This document shows, piece after piece, positions 42,401 to 50,712 of a stretch of 64,000 nt of DNA (the stretch's first letter is position 1; the number at the start of each line of letters is the position of its first letter). A program made the translations under genes and the position numbers. This DNA comes from a virus: the IMG/VR virus record IMGVR_UViG_3300031576_000001, positions 248,001 to 312,000 of that record; one strand, 5' to 3'. The notes below the pieces were generated by a model. The model was not told the origin of the DNA and ran no database searches. It was given only the letters and a program-made list of their open reading frames with translations.

Positions 42401-42703
42401 ATGACCACGCCCCCTCTCCTCGACTACGCCCAGCGCACAATACGGTGGTTGCGGGGTCACCCCTCCCCCAGCCAAGAGATTATCCTACGGGCGCTCTCAG
42501 GGGTCACGTCGGTTCAAGTGTCCGCCCTGGTCAAGCTGGTTGACTCTCAACTCTCCCCCGCTACCGTCCACCGCGAGCTTGACGGTTTGGAGCGCCTGGG
42601 GTGGGTCTCCGTTGACCGTAGCGGACTCCGAGCCGTGCTACGTGAACAAGGGATGCTCACTATAACCCCTCTGGGCAGATCCGCGCTAGCACTGAGAGGG
42701 TAG
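42401..42703 (+). CDS. Winged-helix DNA-binding protein
   Basis: 100 aa. SQEIILRALSGVTSVQVSAL, then SPATVHRELDGLERLGWV and the wing VSVDRSGLRAVL form a clear winged helix-turn-helix of the MarR/ArsR style, with ITPLGRSALA as the usual last helix. Likely a small transcription regulator, perhaps of this cluster. Ends in TAG; the next gene's promoter overlaps its stop. Confidence 0.75.
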   Translation: MTTPPLLDYAQRTIRWLRGHPSPSQEIILRALSGVTSVQVSALVKLVDSQLSPATVHRELDGLERLGWVSVDRSGLRAVLREQGMLTITPLGRSALALRG

Positions 42704-42705
42704 CG

Positions 42706-42714
42706 GTGTATGAT
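42706..42714 (+). promoter_or_regulatory. GTG-TATGAT promoter-like box
   Basis: Three bases after the previous stop and six before ATG 42721. Confidence 0.65.
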
Positions 42715-42720
42715 GGGCTC

Positions 42721-44328
42721 ATGCCATCGTGGTTTAGCGAGAACACGTCAGACAAGCAGCACTACAATCCAGGGCAAGTTTACTCCAACTTGCAGACCCT
42801 CTTTGAGAAGGACTGCCTGCGAAACGGTCGCACCTTCTCCGCTTGGGATCTGTCGGGTATACTCAGGGACGGAAGCTCCTTCGCTGCGTGGGAGAAGAAA
42901 ATAAAGTCCCTGGGTTTTGGCCGAGCTAGCTTTTACCGCTCGGACTGGGCTGAACTCACACCGGAACCGGAGAGCGAAACCGTGGTCACCGTGGTCTACC
43001 TCGGGGACCACGGGGTGGTGCAATACCAGGGTCCGCTGACCGGCACCCTTCGAGCCGTCAACGTGATCGCTAACGTGAGCGCTACCGTGAGCCAAGACAA
43101 GACGCGCGAAGAGATGCTCACGTTTCTCAGGGCTAACCTGCAAGAGCGACCTTCCAAAGAGACGGGGGCGCCCTTCCTGGCGACGACCGACTCACGCGGG
43201 GGGTTGACCTTCGAGCAAAACCTGACCAGCGTGGGCTCTCCCTGGGTACCCACTAACTACAGCAAAGAGGTTCGGGCAGCTTACAGCGCCATGCTACCTG
43301 CCTTCGCCTCTAAGAACCCCTCGGGCAAGCTGGTCATCCTCAACGGAGCGCCTGGCACTGGCAAGTCCTTCCTGCTTCAGGCATTGCTGTACGACACCCG
43401 GGATCGGTTTTGCCATATCATCATGCCGCCCTACATGATGCACAACATCACCGGACCCCAAACCATGTCCGCCCTGCTTCAGCACCGGAACGAAAACACG
43501 CGCAAGCGTACCGTCTTCTTCCTAGAGGACGCCGAGGACGCTCTCTTGGTACGTCAGGGCGATAACCACAGCGCGGTGAGCAACATCCTCAACCTGAGCG
43601 ACGGTATGATGGGGAAGATCCTCGACATACGGATCGTTGCCACCACCAACCGCAAGAAGGTTGAGCTAGACCCCGCCCTAATCCGTGATGAGCGCCTCTT
43701 GGCTCATATCTCCGTGGACCCCCTCTCCCCAGAGGAAGCCCGGGAAGCCTTTGATCACGTCTACCCAGAGAAGGCGGGTCAGTACACCCCGCACTACCCA
43801 ACCAGCCTGGCTACCGTCTACAAGACAGCCAAGTCAATGGGGTGGACAGCACCAGAGCCCGCCGATAAGCCCGCTTCTCGCGGTGTGGTGACCCAGCGCC
43901 AGATCGACCGAGACGAGGCTAAGGTCCGGGGACAATCCAAGGTAGGCGTTAGGGCACAACCGCGCAAACCCCACCTGGCAAGCGCCCCCAAGTTACCCCA
44001 GGCTAGGCGTCTCTTCGACAACGCAGCGGACCACGCCCCACTCTATGCACCGGAGAAGGTAAAGGGCGATAACCGCCTCAGTGGGGTAGGAAGGCCAGAG
44101 GGTTCCCTCGTCGTCGGTCGCCCACCAGTTTGTGGTGTCGCTGCGTATGTCCGCCAGGATCTCCTCAAGCGTCTGCGGACTCTCGCTACTTACCCAGTGA
44201 AAGATGCCCCCCGTCTCTCGCTCAAACCGTTTGTGCTCAGCCGGGTCTGCAACGCGCAAGAAGGCGCCAGCAAGGACACGTTGAAATCGGGCACGCACAA
44301 CGGGCGTCATCGGGTATCCCCTGGGTAG
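42721..44328 (+). CDS. AAA+ ATPase
   Basis: 535 aa from ATG 42721. Walker A ILNGAPGTGKSFLLQ near 215, Walker B VFFLEDAEDALL, sensor 1 RIVATTNRKK, and a C-terminal arginine-bearing DERLL. Close in plan to moderate-size AAA ATPases that remodel proteins or nucleic acids. Residues past ~430 become basic and low-complexity, and the final ~110 codons lie antisense over the 43993-44310 gene and into 44307-44528; the real protein may end earlier. The last codon is TAG. Confidence 0.78.
   Translation: MPSWFSENTSDKQHYNPGQVYSNLQTLFEKDCLRNGRTFSAWDLSGILRDGSSFAAWEKKIKSLGFGRASFYRSDWAELTPEPESETVVTVVYLGDHGVVQYQGPLTGTLRAVNVIANVSATVSQDKTREEMLTFLRANLQERPSKETGAPFLATTDSRGGLTFEQNLTSVGSPWVPTNYSKEVRAAYSAMLPAFASKNPSGKLVILNGAPGTGKSFLLQALLYDTRDRFCHIIMPPYMMHNITGPQTMSALLQHRNENTRKRTVFFLEDAEDALLVRQGDNHSAVSNILNLSDGMMGKILDIRIVATTNRKKVELDPALIRDERLLAHISVDPLSPEEAREAFDHVYPEKAGQYTPHYPTSLATVYKTAKSMGWTAPEPADKPASRGVVTQRQIDRDEAKVRGQSKVGVRAQPRKPHLASAPKLPQARRLFDNAADHAPLYAPEKVKGDNRLSGVGRPEGSLVVGRPPVCGVAAYVRQDLLKRLRTLATYPVKDAPRLSLKPFVLSRVCNAQEGASKDTLKSGTHNGRHRVSPG
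43993..44310 (-). CDS. Hypothetical protein antisense to the AAA+ 3' end
   Basis: 105 aa (MTPVVRARFQRVLAGAFLRV). Reads as natural protein: FERETGGIFHWVSSESPQTL, ILADIRSDTTNWWATDDEGT. Its start is coupled (ATGA) to 44307-44528. The whole gene lies opposite the AAA+ frame, where the AAA+ translation looks unnatural, so this minus gene is the better call for the segment. Confidence 0.6.
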   Translation of the reverse strand: MTPVVRARFQRVLAGAFLRVADPAEHKRFERETGGIFHWVSSESPQTLEEILADIRSDTTNWWATDDEGTLWPSYPTEAVIALYLLRCIEWGVVRCVVEETPSLG

Positions 44329-44528
44329 GTCGGGGGGCGTGCGCCATCGTTTACGTCAAGAGCCAGGTCGTCTAGAGCCTCATTGATGTAACCCTTGACC
44401 GTGGTAATCAAGGCAGACTCACCGATGCAGCCCGTGTACAGCTTGCTATTCATAATAGCCTCAGCTAGCCGCAGACGTTCTGCTTTAAGAGCCCGGTCAA
44501 TGAGGGTCTGTACTTCTGCCTCGGTCAC
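44307..44528 (-). CDS. Small helical protein
   Basis: 73 aa (MTEAEVQTLIDRALKAERLR). One long amphipathic helix then a short C-terminal part. Couples by ATGA to the next gene and, on the other side, the ParB-like gene's TAG overlaps its start. Function unknown. Confidence 0.6.
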   Translation of the reverse strand: MTEAEVQTLIDRALKAERLRLAEAIMNSKLYTGCIGESALITTVKGYINEALDDLALDVNDGARPPTYPGDTR

Positions 44529-44971
44529 TATAGCGCTCCACTCCTGGGTTTGGTTTTGCGCTCCCCCGTCAAGTAATCAAGAAGCGCGGTGCTCACCCTG
44601 TACCCCATAAGACAAGTAGCGGGCACCCTGAGAGCCCCTGAGAGGTTGTAGGCTGCGTGCCTGTGGTGCCCGTTCTCTAGAACCACGTCCAAGCGCCCGC
44701 CCAGGTAGGACACAAAAGTCACCTCGATAGGGTCCAGCACGACACCCTGACGCAGTTGGTCAAGGAAGAACCGTATGCGCCCGTGATGCCAGGCTCTCTC
44801 TGCCTCGGTCTGGTAGTCAGGGCGAAAAGCCTCTGGCTTGTATCGCTTGACCGGTATAGCGCCCTCAATCTGAGCCAAGGTTACGCCCCCAAAAGCGCAG
44901 AAGTTGCGCTTCGGTAGGCGAGTCGCAATGAGGTTGTGAACGAGGGCGCCTTTAGCTTTGAGGCGTAGCAC
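44528..44971 (-). CDS. ParB/sulfiredoxin-fold-like protein
   Basis: 147 aa. LRQGVVLDPIEVTFV followed by LENGHHRHAAYNLSG and LRVPATC matches the pattern of ParB N-terminal/sulfiredoxin-like domains (LxPIxV ... GHHR ... VP). These bind nucleotides or DNA, and the fold includes CTPases and some nucleases. No HTH region follows, so not a partition protein proper. Ends in TAG. Confidence 0.65.
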   Translation of the reverse strand: MLRLKAKGALVHNLIATRLPKRNFCAFGGVTLAQIEGAIPVKRYKPEAFRPDYQTEAERAWHHGRIRFFLDQLRQGVVLDPIEVTFVSYLGGRLDVVLENGHHRHAAYNLSGALRVPATCLMGYRVSTALLDYLTGERKTKPRSGAL

Positions 44972-44977
44972 TCTGCC

Positions 44978-45421
44978 TCACTCCCCTCTCAGGTAACGCT
45001 CCAACCAAGCCCCCCGAAAGAGGTTCAGCGAGGCGCAAACCTGCAAACCCATGACTTCGGAGGGGAAAAACCACCCCGACCCCATGCTGGCGGTCAGATT
45101 CAGTTTCACAAACGGGGTGAGTCCTGTAACCCCGTAGTGCCGTATCCGGCAAGCCCGCCCAACGGTCGGTGGCACGAGATTGTGCTCCAAGAGGGGCTTT
45201 GGGTTGACTCCACCGTCCAGGGGGGACCAACCTAGCTCCTCAGTCAACTCACGCTTTAGTGCGGTGTAGTCGTCCTCACCGGGCTCAACCTTGCCGCCAG
45301 GGCACTCCCACTTACCCCCCAGTCGGTCGTCGGAGGGTCGCCTCTGCGTCAAGAAGATACGACCCCCCCAGGAGAGGATGGCACACACCACGTTGATGAC
45401 CGGTCGGTTCGTCACTGGCAA
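44978..45421 (-). CDS. NUDIX hydrolase (MutT-like)
   Basis: 147 aa. The NUDIX box GKVEPGEDDYTALKRELTEE plus LG is complete, preceded by VVCAILSWGGRIFLTQRR and GKWECPGG, typical of MutT-type 8-oxo-dGTP or related nucleotide pyrophosphatases. Sanitises or recycles nucleotide pools. Part of the minus operon beginning at 47741. Confidence 0.88.
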   Translation of the reverse strand: MPVTNRPVINVVCAILSWGGRIFLTQRRPSDDRLGGKWECPGGKVEPGEDDYTALKRELTEELGWSPLDGGVNPKPLLEHNLVPPTVGRACRIRHYGVTGLTPFVKLNLTASMGSGWFFPSEVMGLQVCASLNLFRGAWLERYLRGE

Positions 45422-46011
45422 AACCTCTCAGCAGAGAGACTGGCGTAGGTCTGCCACGTAGAGCCCTCTTTTAGCTTTGGGCGGTGCTCACACCAGCCGA
45501 AAATCTCGAAACGGGCGCAGTCCTCGCTCATACCGCAAGGGGGGTAGTACCAGCACACATCGCAAATCCTTGCACCCGCAGGCTCGGCTAGCTCGTGCGA
45601 ATAATGGTGCAGGTTAGGGTGCGTCACTACCCCTGAGCACTCCTCACAAGGGCAAAAACAGCACGGCGAAGAGGGGGGTGCGTCCAGTAGCTCCCTCACG
45701 GGGGTGCGCAGTCGCCAAGCTGGCGTCTGTCCAGGGGGCTTGGGTACAAGGTAAGAGACCTCCCCGCTAAGCAAAGCCTCGCTTAGTTGCCTCGCGTCCG
45801 GCAAAGTGCTCGTGTAACCCGTGATTTCAAAGAGGCGCTCGTCGAAAGAGACCTCCCCGAGGTAGCGCGTCAAGCGTGAACCGTTGTCTTCAATCTCCGC
45901 GACTTCCTCCAGGGCTACCCTACCTTCGCCCAGGAAGTGAGCCACACGTCCCGTAGCCACAACCACGGAGAACCACCGCCCTTGGTAGTCTGCTAGCGTG
46001 CAGTCGGTCAC
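45412..46011 (-). CDS. Hypothetical protein with Cys-rich C terminus
   Basis: 199 aa from a GTG that overlaps the previous stop as GTGA (ATG 46044 is the alternative). The second half has many Cys and His: SPCCFCPCEECSGVVTHPN and ICDVCWYYPPCGMSEDC, clearly metal-binding. No family recognised. Ten-base overlap with the NUDIX gene. Confidence 0.6.
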   Translation of the reverse strand: MTDCTLADYQGRWFSVVVATGRVAHFLGEGRVALEEVAEIEDNGSRLTRYLGEVSFDERLFEITGYTSTLPDARQLSEALLSGEVSYLVPKPPGQTPAWRLRTPVRELLDAPPSSPCCFCPCEECSGVVTHPNLHHYSHELAEPAGARICDVCWYYPPCGMSEDCARFEIFGWCEHRPKLKEGSTWQTYASLSAERFCQ

Positions 46012-47741
46012 GTTGCTTTCCCTTGCGGAGCCAAGAGATACCATTGACGGTGGTCGGTACGGTACCGGGCCACTTGCACAACACAGCGAGGTACGGATGG
46101 GTCCGTGTACACATCCCGTAGCCCCTTGTAGGTCTGGCGGTCAACGATCACCGAGCCCTCGTACCAAGTGTCACCTTGGTAGTGCTCCCTCGGAGGAGCC
46201 TTACGGATCGACAACAAGGGCAGGTTGCTGGGGTGTACGAAGAGGCAAAAGTGCCCCTCTAGGGCGAGAATCTCTTCCATTGTGTGTGCTGTACGCAACC
46301 CCATCAGGGACGAGCCATCAGGGACGAGCAGACTTACAGCCCGATTAAGACCAGCACGGAGCGAACCCAGCGCCTCTTGCGCCACAGAAGCACGCTCGAT
46401 GACCTCCTCTGCCGTGAGCGAGTCAAGGTCAGCGTACCACACAACCTCCCCAAGAGGGCTTTGCTCAGGCGCCTCCTCACTGTTGAAGGCTTTCTCTACA
46501 GCCTCGGTTACCAGAATAACCTCAGCGGGCTCTGTTTCGGTGACGGGGGGAGGGGGAACCGTACTGTCAATCTCAAGAGCCGCTGCTGGCGGTACCCACG
46601 GCTTCGTGCGATTCAGGAAGGCCGAGCGAAGAACCGTGGTCTCCCCAAGGAAACGCTCACCCTCGTCAAAGAAGGAAAGCCTGAGCCTGGGGAGCCGCTT
46701 GGTACCTGCATAGCCCAGAACCTTGAACTTGAGCGCCGGACTGGACCAGCTTGACACACCCCCCACTGCGGGCAGCTTGGAGCCAGGCAGTAGGACGTGA
46801 CGGGAGCCCACCTCGGGCTGAACCCCCTCAGCCGGCGCACCTCCCAAGAGGCGAGCACGGTGGATCTTCGCGGGTTGAACCCTCTCCGTGGACTTCAGGA
46901 ATTCCTTCAAGGCCCAGGTGTCTTTCGCGGGCCTATGTTCGCCCGGCTTACCCCAGGTGACCGTACCCTCAACGTGCTTGTCGTTCACGACCCGTACCTT
47001 GATCCGAGGGCTCCCATAATCATCCCACGTTCCACCGTCCACACAAGCCAGCTTGCGACCGGGCTTGAGCCGGTACACCGCACCCACCACAGGAGTGTCG
47101 GCGCCCTTGGGCTCGGGCTTTGCTTTGACAGACACGGCTGGTGCCTCTACCGGAGCGCTCTTGTCTTGGGTTGGGGTGCTGGGCAAAGCCTCTGGCTTGG
47201 CAGGCGCAGCCACAACACGCTCGGTCGTCTTCAAGAACTCGTCCAGGGTGATGCAGTCAATCCGGTCAGGACGGTCTACGCTCACCTTGACGAGGGGCGT
47301 TCCGTCCTTGAAGGTCTCCACCGCTAGCACGGTAAACTGGCTTAGGTAGCTCCAGTGCCCCGAGTAGTACCCTGACGCGGCGTGCGACCAACACTTATTC
47401 TCCCTCACAGCGTACTTCGCTCCCACTACCACCCCGTGCGTGTCCACTGGGTCAGCCTGCGCCTGCGGGGGAGAGGGAGAGGGTTTCTCAACCATGGTAG
47501 CCAGGAAGTTCTTGAGGGACACCCTGTCCATTTGAGTTACCATATCCTCTCCGGTAACTTCAACAGTGAGCACCGTCTCACCCACCGAGAGAACACGGAA
47601 CCGTCGCCCGGTGTCAGACCACCACCCCCCGTCCAGCATCCTCAACTGGCAACCCTGCTCAATAGCCCACACAGAGCCTACCGAAGGTACCGCGGGCGTC
47701 CCCGTTGCCTGAGAAACCCCTTCACTCTCTTGCTTCTTCAT
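46008..47741 (-). CDS. Protein with four SH3-like repeats
   Basis: 577 aa. Four units of ~70-90 residues start with GSVWAIEQGCQLRMLDGG, GAKYAVRENKCWSHAASG, GAVYRLKPGRKLACVDGG and GSRHVLLPGSKLPAVGG and end with phrases like SLKNFLATM or LDEFLKTTERV, joined by Pro/Ala linkers. The unit looks like a small beta-barrel. A C-terminal helical-plus-strand domain (LDSLTAEEVIERASVAQEAL ...) is shared with the next gene. Function unknown. The start has a CAGGAG Shine-Dalgarno. Confidence 0.68.
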   Translation of the reverse strand: MKKQESEGVSQATGTPAVPSVGSVWAIEQGCQLRMLDGGWWSDTGRRFRVLSVGETVLTVEVTGEDMVTQMDRVSLKNFLATMVEKPSPSPPQAQADPVDTHGVVVGAKYAVRENKCWSHAASGYYSGHWSYLSQFTVLAVETFKDGTPLVKVSVDRPDRIDCITLDEFLKTTERVVAAPAKPEALPSTPTQDKSAPVEAPAVSVKAKPEPKGADTPVVGAVYRLKPGRKLACVDGGTWDDYGSPRIKVRVVNDKHVEGTVTWGKPGEHRPAKDTWALKEFLKSTERVQPAKIHRARLLGGAPAEGVQPEVGSRHVLLPGSKLPAVGGVSSWSSPALKFKVLGYAGTKRLPRLRLSFFDEGERFLGETTVLRSAFLNRTKPWVPPAAALEIDSTVPPPPVTETEPAEVILVTEAVEKAFNSEEAPEQSPLGEVVWYADLDSLTAEEVIERASVAQEALGSLRAGLNRAVSLLVPDGSSLMGLRTAHTMEEILALEGHFCLFVHPSNLPLLSIRKAPPREHYQGDTWYEGSVIVDRQTYKGLRDVYTDPSVPRCVVQVARYRTDHRQWYLLAPQGKAT

Positions 47742-47776
47742 CGTATGACTCCTGGCGATAAACTACACCGTGACAC

Positions 47777-49102
47777 TCAACCTACCACAAAGAGACACCA
47801 CCGACCACCCTGGTACTGCTCCGTAAACGTGTGCGTGACACCTACCACGGCTATCCTGGGGGGCAATCGCGCGTCCGTATGAACGTACACCCAAGAGCGC
47901 ATTCCCTTGAGCCGATGCCTGCCCACAGACTTCCACTCCCGGGCTGCACCCGCAACCACCCCCCCCTGCTTCTCAAAACTGGGCGCCAAAGCCGTCCAGT
48001 CCACAGGGTTGAAGACTACATGACCCCCAGCAGCCCCCGTCAAGTTGATAACCTCAGAGACCGTATGCGTCCGCGTCATCAGGTCCAGCCCCCCTGACGT
48101 GGGTGACAAGAGACCCACAGCCTCTCGGTACGACGCCTCAAGAGACTGCAAAGCCTCTCGGGCTACGCCGGCTTGCTGTACAACCTCCTCCCGCGTCATG
48201 AGCCCCACGTCGCGCCACCACGGACGAGGAGCATCCACGCTAGGCGCCACACCCAGCGAAACCCAGCCCCTAGAGACCCCACAGGCCAGGGAGGTAGGCT
48301 CAGCTTTGACTACGGAACACTCAGAAGTCGGCTCAGCGTGAGGCACACCCTTGAGGAGGTCCATGTGGCGGCGCAAGTCCTCGACCAAAAACACGTCCTC
48401 ATCTTGCCCACCCCTGCAGATTGACGGACCCAGGACCGTAACACGGACCAAAGGCGTGCCGTCTCGGTACACACCAAGACAAACCACCCGAAAACCATCG
48501 GGAATATCCCCGTCCCGCCACATACCCGAAAACGTCTCGGATGATGAGTGTGACTGCACACCACACCCCTCCCTCACCACGTAAACCTCCCCAACACGAG
48601 GAAAAAGAAGCACCGTCTCACGCAAGAAGTGCTCCCCCTCGAAAAACACGGCGGTCGCCGCCCCACCCACCAGCACCATCACGCCAAGCAGACCCCCTCC
48701 CTCCGCAACCTCAAGAGCCATCACCACCCCCCCGGGGTACGGCTTCGTCCTACGTAGCACGCCCACCGTCGCAAGAAGCCTCTCCCGCAAAGAGACAACC
48801 TCCTCTTTCGGGCTGCCTTGCATAGGCTCATCGCCCACAGGGACCGTCAGGTGCAAAAAGTCCTCCCGCAACACAACGTCGTACTCCTCATCACCGCCAA
48901 TCCTGCAGACCCGGAGATGCACCACGTCCACCCCCGTTTTGAGAGTGCCCACCCCCGCCACCGTGAACCGAGTAGACTCAGACCCCCACGAGCACTGCCT
49001 AGGAGTCTCAGGGGCGCTCCTCAACACGCCCACAACTACCCCGTCAGCACCTAGCCTCAACCGGTACACGCCGCCTAGCACCACCTTAGCCTTCTCGCTC
49101 AT
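47777..49102 (-). CDS. Paralogue of 46008-47741 with two SH3-like repeats
   Basis: 441 aa from ATG 49102. It repeats the same plan: GGVYRLRLGADGVVVGVL, a second barrel with REGCGVQSHSSSETFSGMW and the phrase YRDGTPLVRVTV (paralogue: FKDGTPLVKVSV), then LMTREEVVQQAGVAREALQS. The coding strand is much richer in G and T than in its sister, so it has lived in a different mutational setting or come from elsewhere. A GTG-TAAGGT box ends seven bases upstream. Confidence 0.68.
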   Translation of the reverse strand: MSEKAKVVLGGVYRLRLGADGVVVGVLRSAPETPRQCSWGSESTRFTVAGVGTLKTGVDVVHLRVCRIGGDEEYDVVLREDFLHLTVPVGDEPMQGSPKEEVVSLRERLLATVGVLRRTKPYPGGVVMALEVAEGGGLLGVMVLVGGAATAVFFEGEHFLRETVLLFPRVGEVYVVREGCGVQSHSSSETFSGMWRDGDIPDGFRVVCLGVYRDGTPLVRVTVLGPSICRGGQDEDVFLVEDLRRHMDLLKGVPHAEPTSECSVVKAEPTSLACGVSRGWVSLGVAPSVDAPRPWWRDVGLMTREEVVQQAGVAREALQSLEASYREAVGLLSPTSGGLDLMTRTHTVSEVINLTGAAGGHVVFNPVDWTALAPSFEKQGGVVAGAAREWKSVGRHRLKGMRSWVYVHTDARLPPRIAVVGVTHTFTEQYQGGRWCLFVVG

Positions 49103-49109
49103 ACCCCCC

Positions 49110-49118
49110 ACCTTACAC
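49110..49118 (-). promoter_or_regulatory. GTG-TAAGGT promoter-like box
   Basis: Ends seven bases before ATG 49102. Confidence 0.65.
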
Positions 49119-49166
49119 CAAGACCGAGAAGCCCCACGCCCCCGTAAGCACAAAGAAGCCTACCCC

Positions 49167-49934
49167 CTACGGAGAGGAGACCCCCAACAGCCACCGGGGC
49201 GTCCCTTCACCCAGCAACCTGGAGTCCCTTAGCTCACCCCTGGCAAGCTCAAGATACCGCGGAGACACTACGCCAGCAAGCGTAGCACGCTCACTCAAAC
49301 ATGGCGTGACACTCTCTCGGGTACCCTTCAAGAGAAAGTGCTCAAGTTGGGAGCGAGCCGAAGACACCTCACTCATCGAACGAAACCACGTACCACGTAC
49401 ACGCTCTACCCGATGTTTCCTCTCCGCACACGCCTTCTGGTACCGACTCACCGCCCACCCACACGCACCTACACCACCCACCAAGAACACAAGAGACAAC
49501 CACCACACCGAAACCCACCACCCCACCAATGGCGCAACCCCCACCCCAAACAAGCCCGCCACGAACACCAACCACGAAAGCCCACCAAACCCCACAGGAG
49601 ACGCCTCCAAGTCAGCCAACTCTAGCTCACACGCCCTCCCCACCAATGCCAACGCTACGCACTCCCTCTCTACGTGCAAAACAACCCGGGTAGACTCCCC
49701 CTCCGTCAGCACCGAAGCCTGTAGCCCACGCGCAAACTCGACTCGGAGACCCCTCTCCTCTCGCTTACGCCACTCCTCATGCTTCTTCGCAATAACCTCC
49801 TCACCCCTCTCCAGAAGCCACCTCTTCCACAACCGCCTCCTCAAAGAAGCATACCCCTCCAGGCTCAACCCGTAACCCCTCGCCTCCCTCCGCTCCTTGA
49901 CCGTCAACGCTGACACCTTCAACTTGACCGACAT
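49167..49934 (-). CDS. Membrane protein with two central transmembrane helices
   Basis: 255 aa from ATG 49934. Charged helical N-terminal domain (~110 aa), then two membrane spans (GLSWLVFVAGLFGVGVAPLV and WWLSLVFLVGGVGACGWAV), then a basic helical C terminus. Coding strand strongly G/T-rich. Could sense or anchor something at the membrane; no family. Ends in TAG. Promoter box seven bases upstream. Confidence 0.65.
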   Translation of the reverse strand: MSVKLKVSALTVKERREARGYGLSLEGYASLRRRLWKRWLLERGEEVIAKKHEEWRKREERGLRVEFARGLQASVLTEGESTRVVLHVERECVALALVGRACELELADLEASPVGFGGLSWLVFVAGLFGVGVAPLVGWWVSVWWLSLVFLVGGVGACGWAVSRYQKACAERKHRVERVRGTWFRSMSEVSSARSQLEHFLLKGTRESVTPCLSERATLAGVVSPRYLELARGELRDSRLLGEGTPRWLLGVSSP

Positions 49935-49941
49935 AACCAGC

Positions 49942-49950
49942 CCCTTACAC
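49942..49950 (-). promoter_or_regulatory. GTG-TAAGGG promoter-like box
   Basis: Ends seven bases before ATG 49934. Confidence 0.5.
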
Positions 49951-50034
49951 CCTCCCCCCAAGAGAAAAGGCTGAGCCAAAAAAGCACCCTCCCTAACCTA
50001 CGCCTCACCTCAGCCCCAGCCCCCAGCCTAAAGG

Positions 50035-50043
50035 GTGTATACC
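50035..50043 (+). promoter_or_regulatory. GTG-TATACC promoter-like box
   Basis: Ends seven bases before the GTG at 50051. Confidence 0.55.
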
Positions 50044-50050
50044 CACACCC

Positions 50051-50665
50051 GTGACACCAAGAGCCCTCCTCGACTGCGACGGAGTAGTCGCCAACTTCAC
50101 CCACCACGTCGGGCACAGAGCCCACCAACTCGCTGGTCTGCCTACACCCACAGAGACACCTCCCTTCAAGAACTACAAATTCCTCCCCGAAGTCGCCGCC
50201 CTCACCGGTATACCCGAAGAGGAGGTCACCAAGGCGATCAGCTCCCCAGGCTTCTGCGAAACCATACCCCCCTTCCCAGGCGCTAGCGCCTTCGTTGACA
50301 ACCTCAGCCAAACCCACGAAGTCATCATACTTACCTCTCCCTGGTACTCACCCACATGGGTCAGCGAACGCTACGCCTGGCTCGCTAACCACCTCAATAT
50401 ACCCAGAAAAAATGTCATCTTCGCCCAACGAAAAGAACTCGTTCAGGGGGATATACTGATCGATGACCGCCTGATACACCTGACCCGATGGGTTTCAACT
50501 CAGTTGGCAGCCAATTCGCGAAAAGATTTCGCAGGGGTCTTGTATAACCCCACCCCCGCGGGAGTACCCCTCCCCACTCTGAAGGGTCTCTCCCTCTGTG
50601 CTACTTACAACGACATCTTGTCTGTAGCCAGGGCACAGGCAGGGGGGAGGGATTGGAACCTCTAA
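50051..50665 (+). CDS. HAD-family 5'(3')-deoxyribonucleotidase-like protein
   Basis: 204 aa, GTG start. LLDCDGVVANFTHH is HAD motif I (DxDxV), IILTSPWYSP motif II and ILIDDRLIHL motif IV. The short cap and PPFPGASAFVDNL fit NT5C-type deoxyribonucleotidases that dephosphorylate dUMP/dTMP and shape nucleotide pools. The coding strand here is C-rich although it is the plus strand, opposite in sense to the neighbouring minus genes. Confidence 0.82.
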   Translation: MTPRALLDCDGVVANFTHHVGHRAHQLAGLPTPTETPPFKNYKFLPEVAALTGIPEEEVTKAISSPGFCETIPPFPGASAFVDNLSQTHEVIILTSPWYSPTWVSERYAWLANHLNIPRKNVIFAQRKELVQGDILIDDRLIHLTRWVSTQLAANSRKDFAGVLYNPTPAGVPLPTLKGLSLCATYNDILSVARAQAGGRDWNL

Positions 50666-50712
50666 ACCTAGCCTGACCCAATTGGGTGTGGAGTTAGGCT
50701 CTTCAACCCACC

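Noticed and set aside
50641-50712. tRNA-like stretch with a GGTTCCAATCC-type T arm on the minus strand
   Set aside because: T stem mispairs and no acceptor or anticodon stem can be formed; it overlaps the end of the HAD gene.
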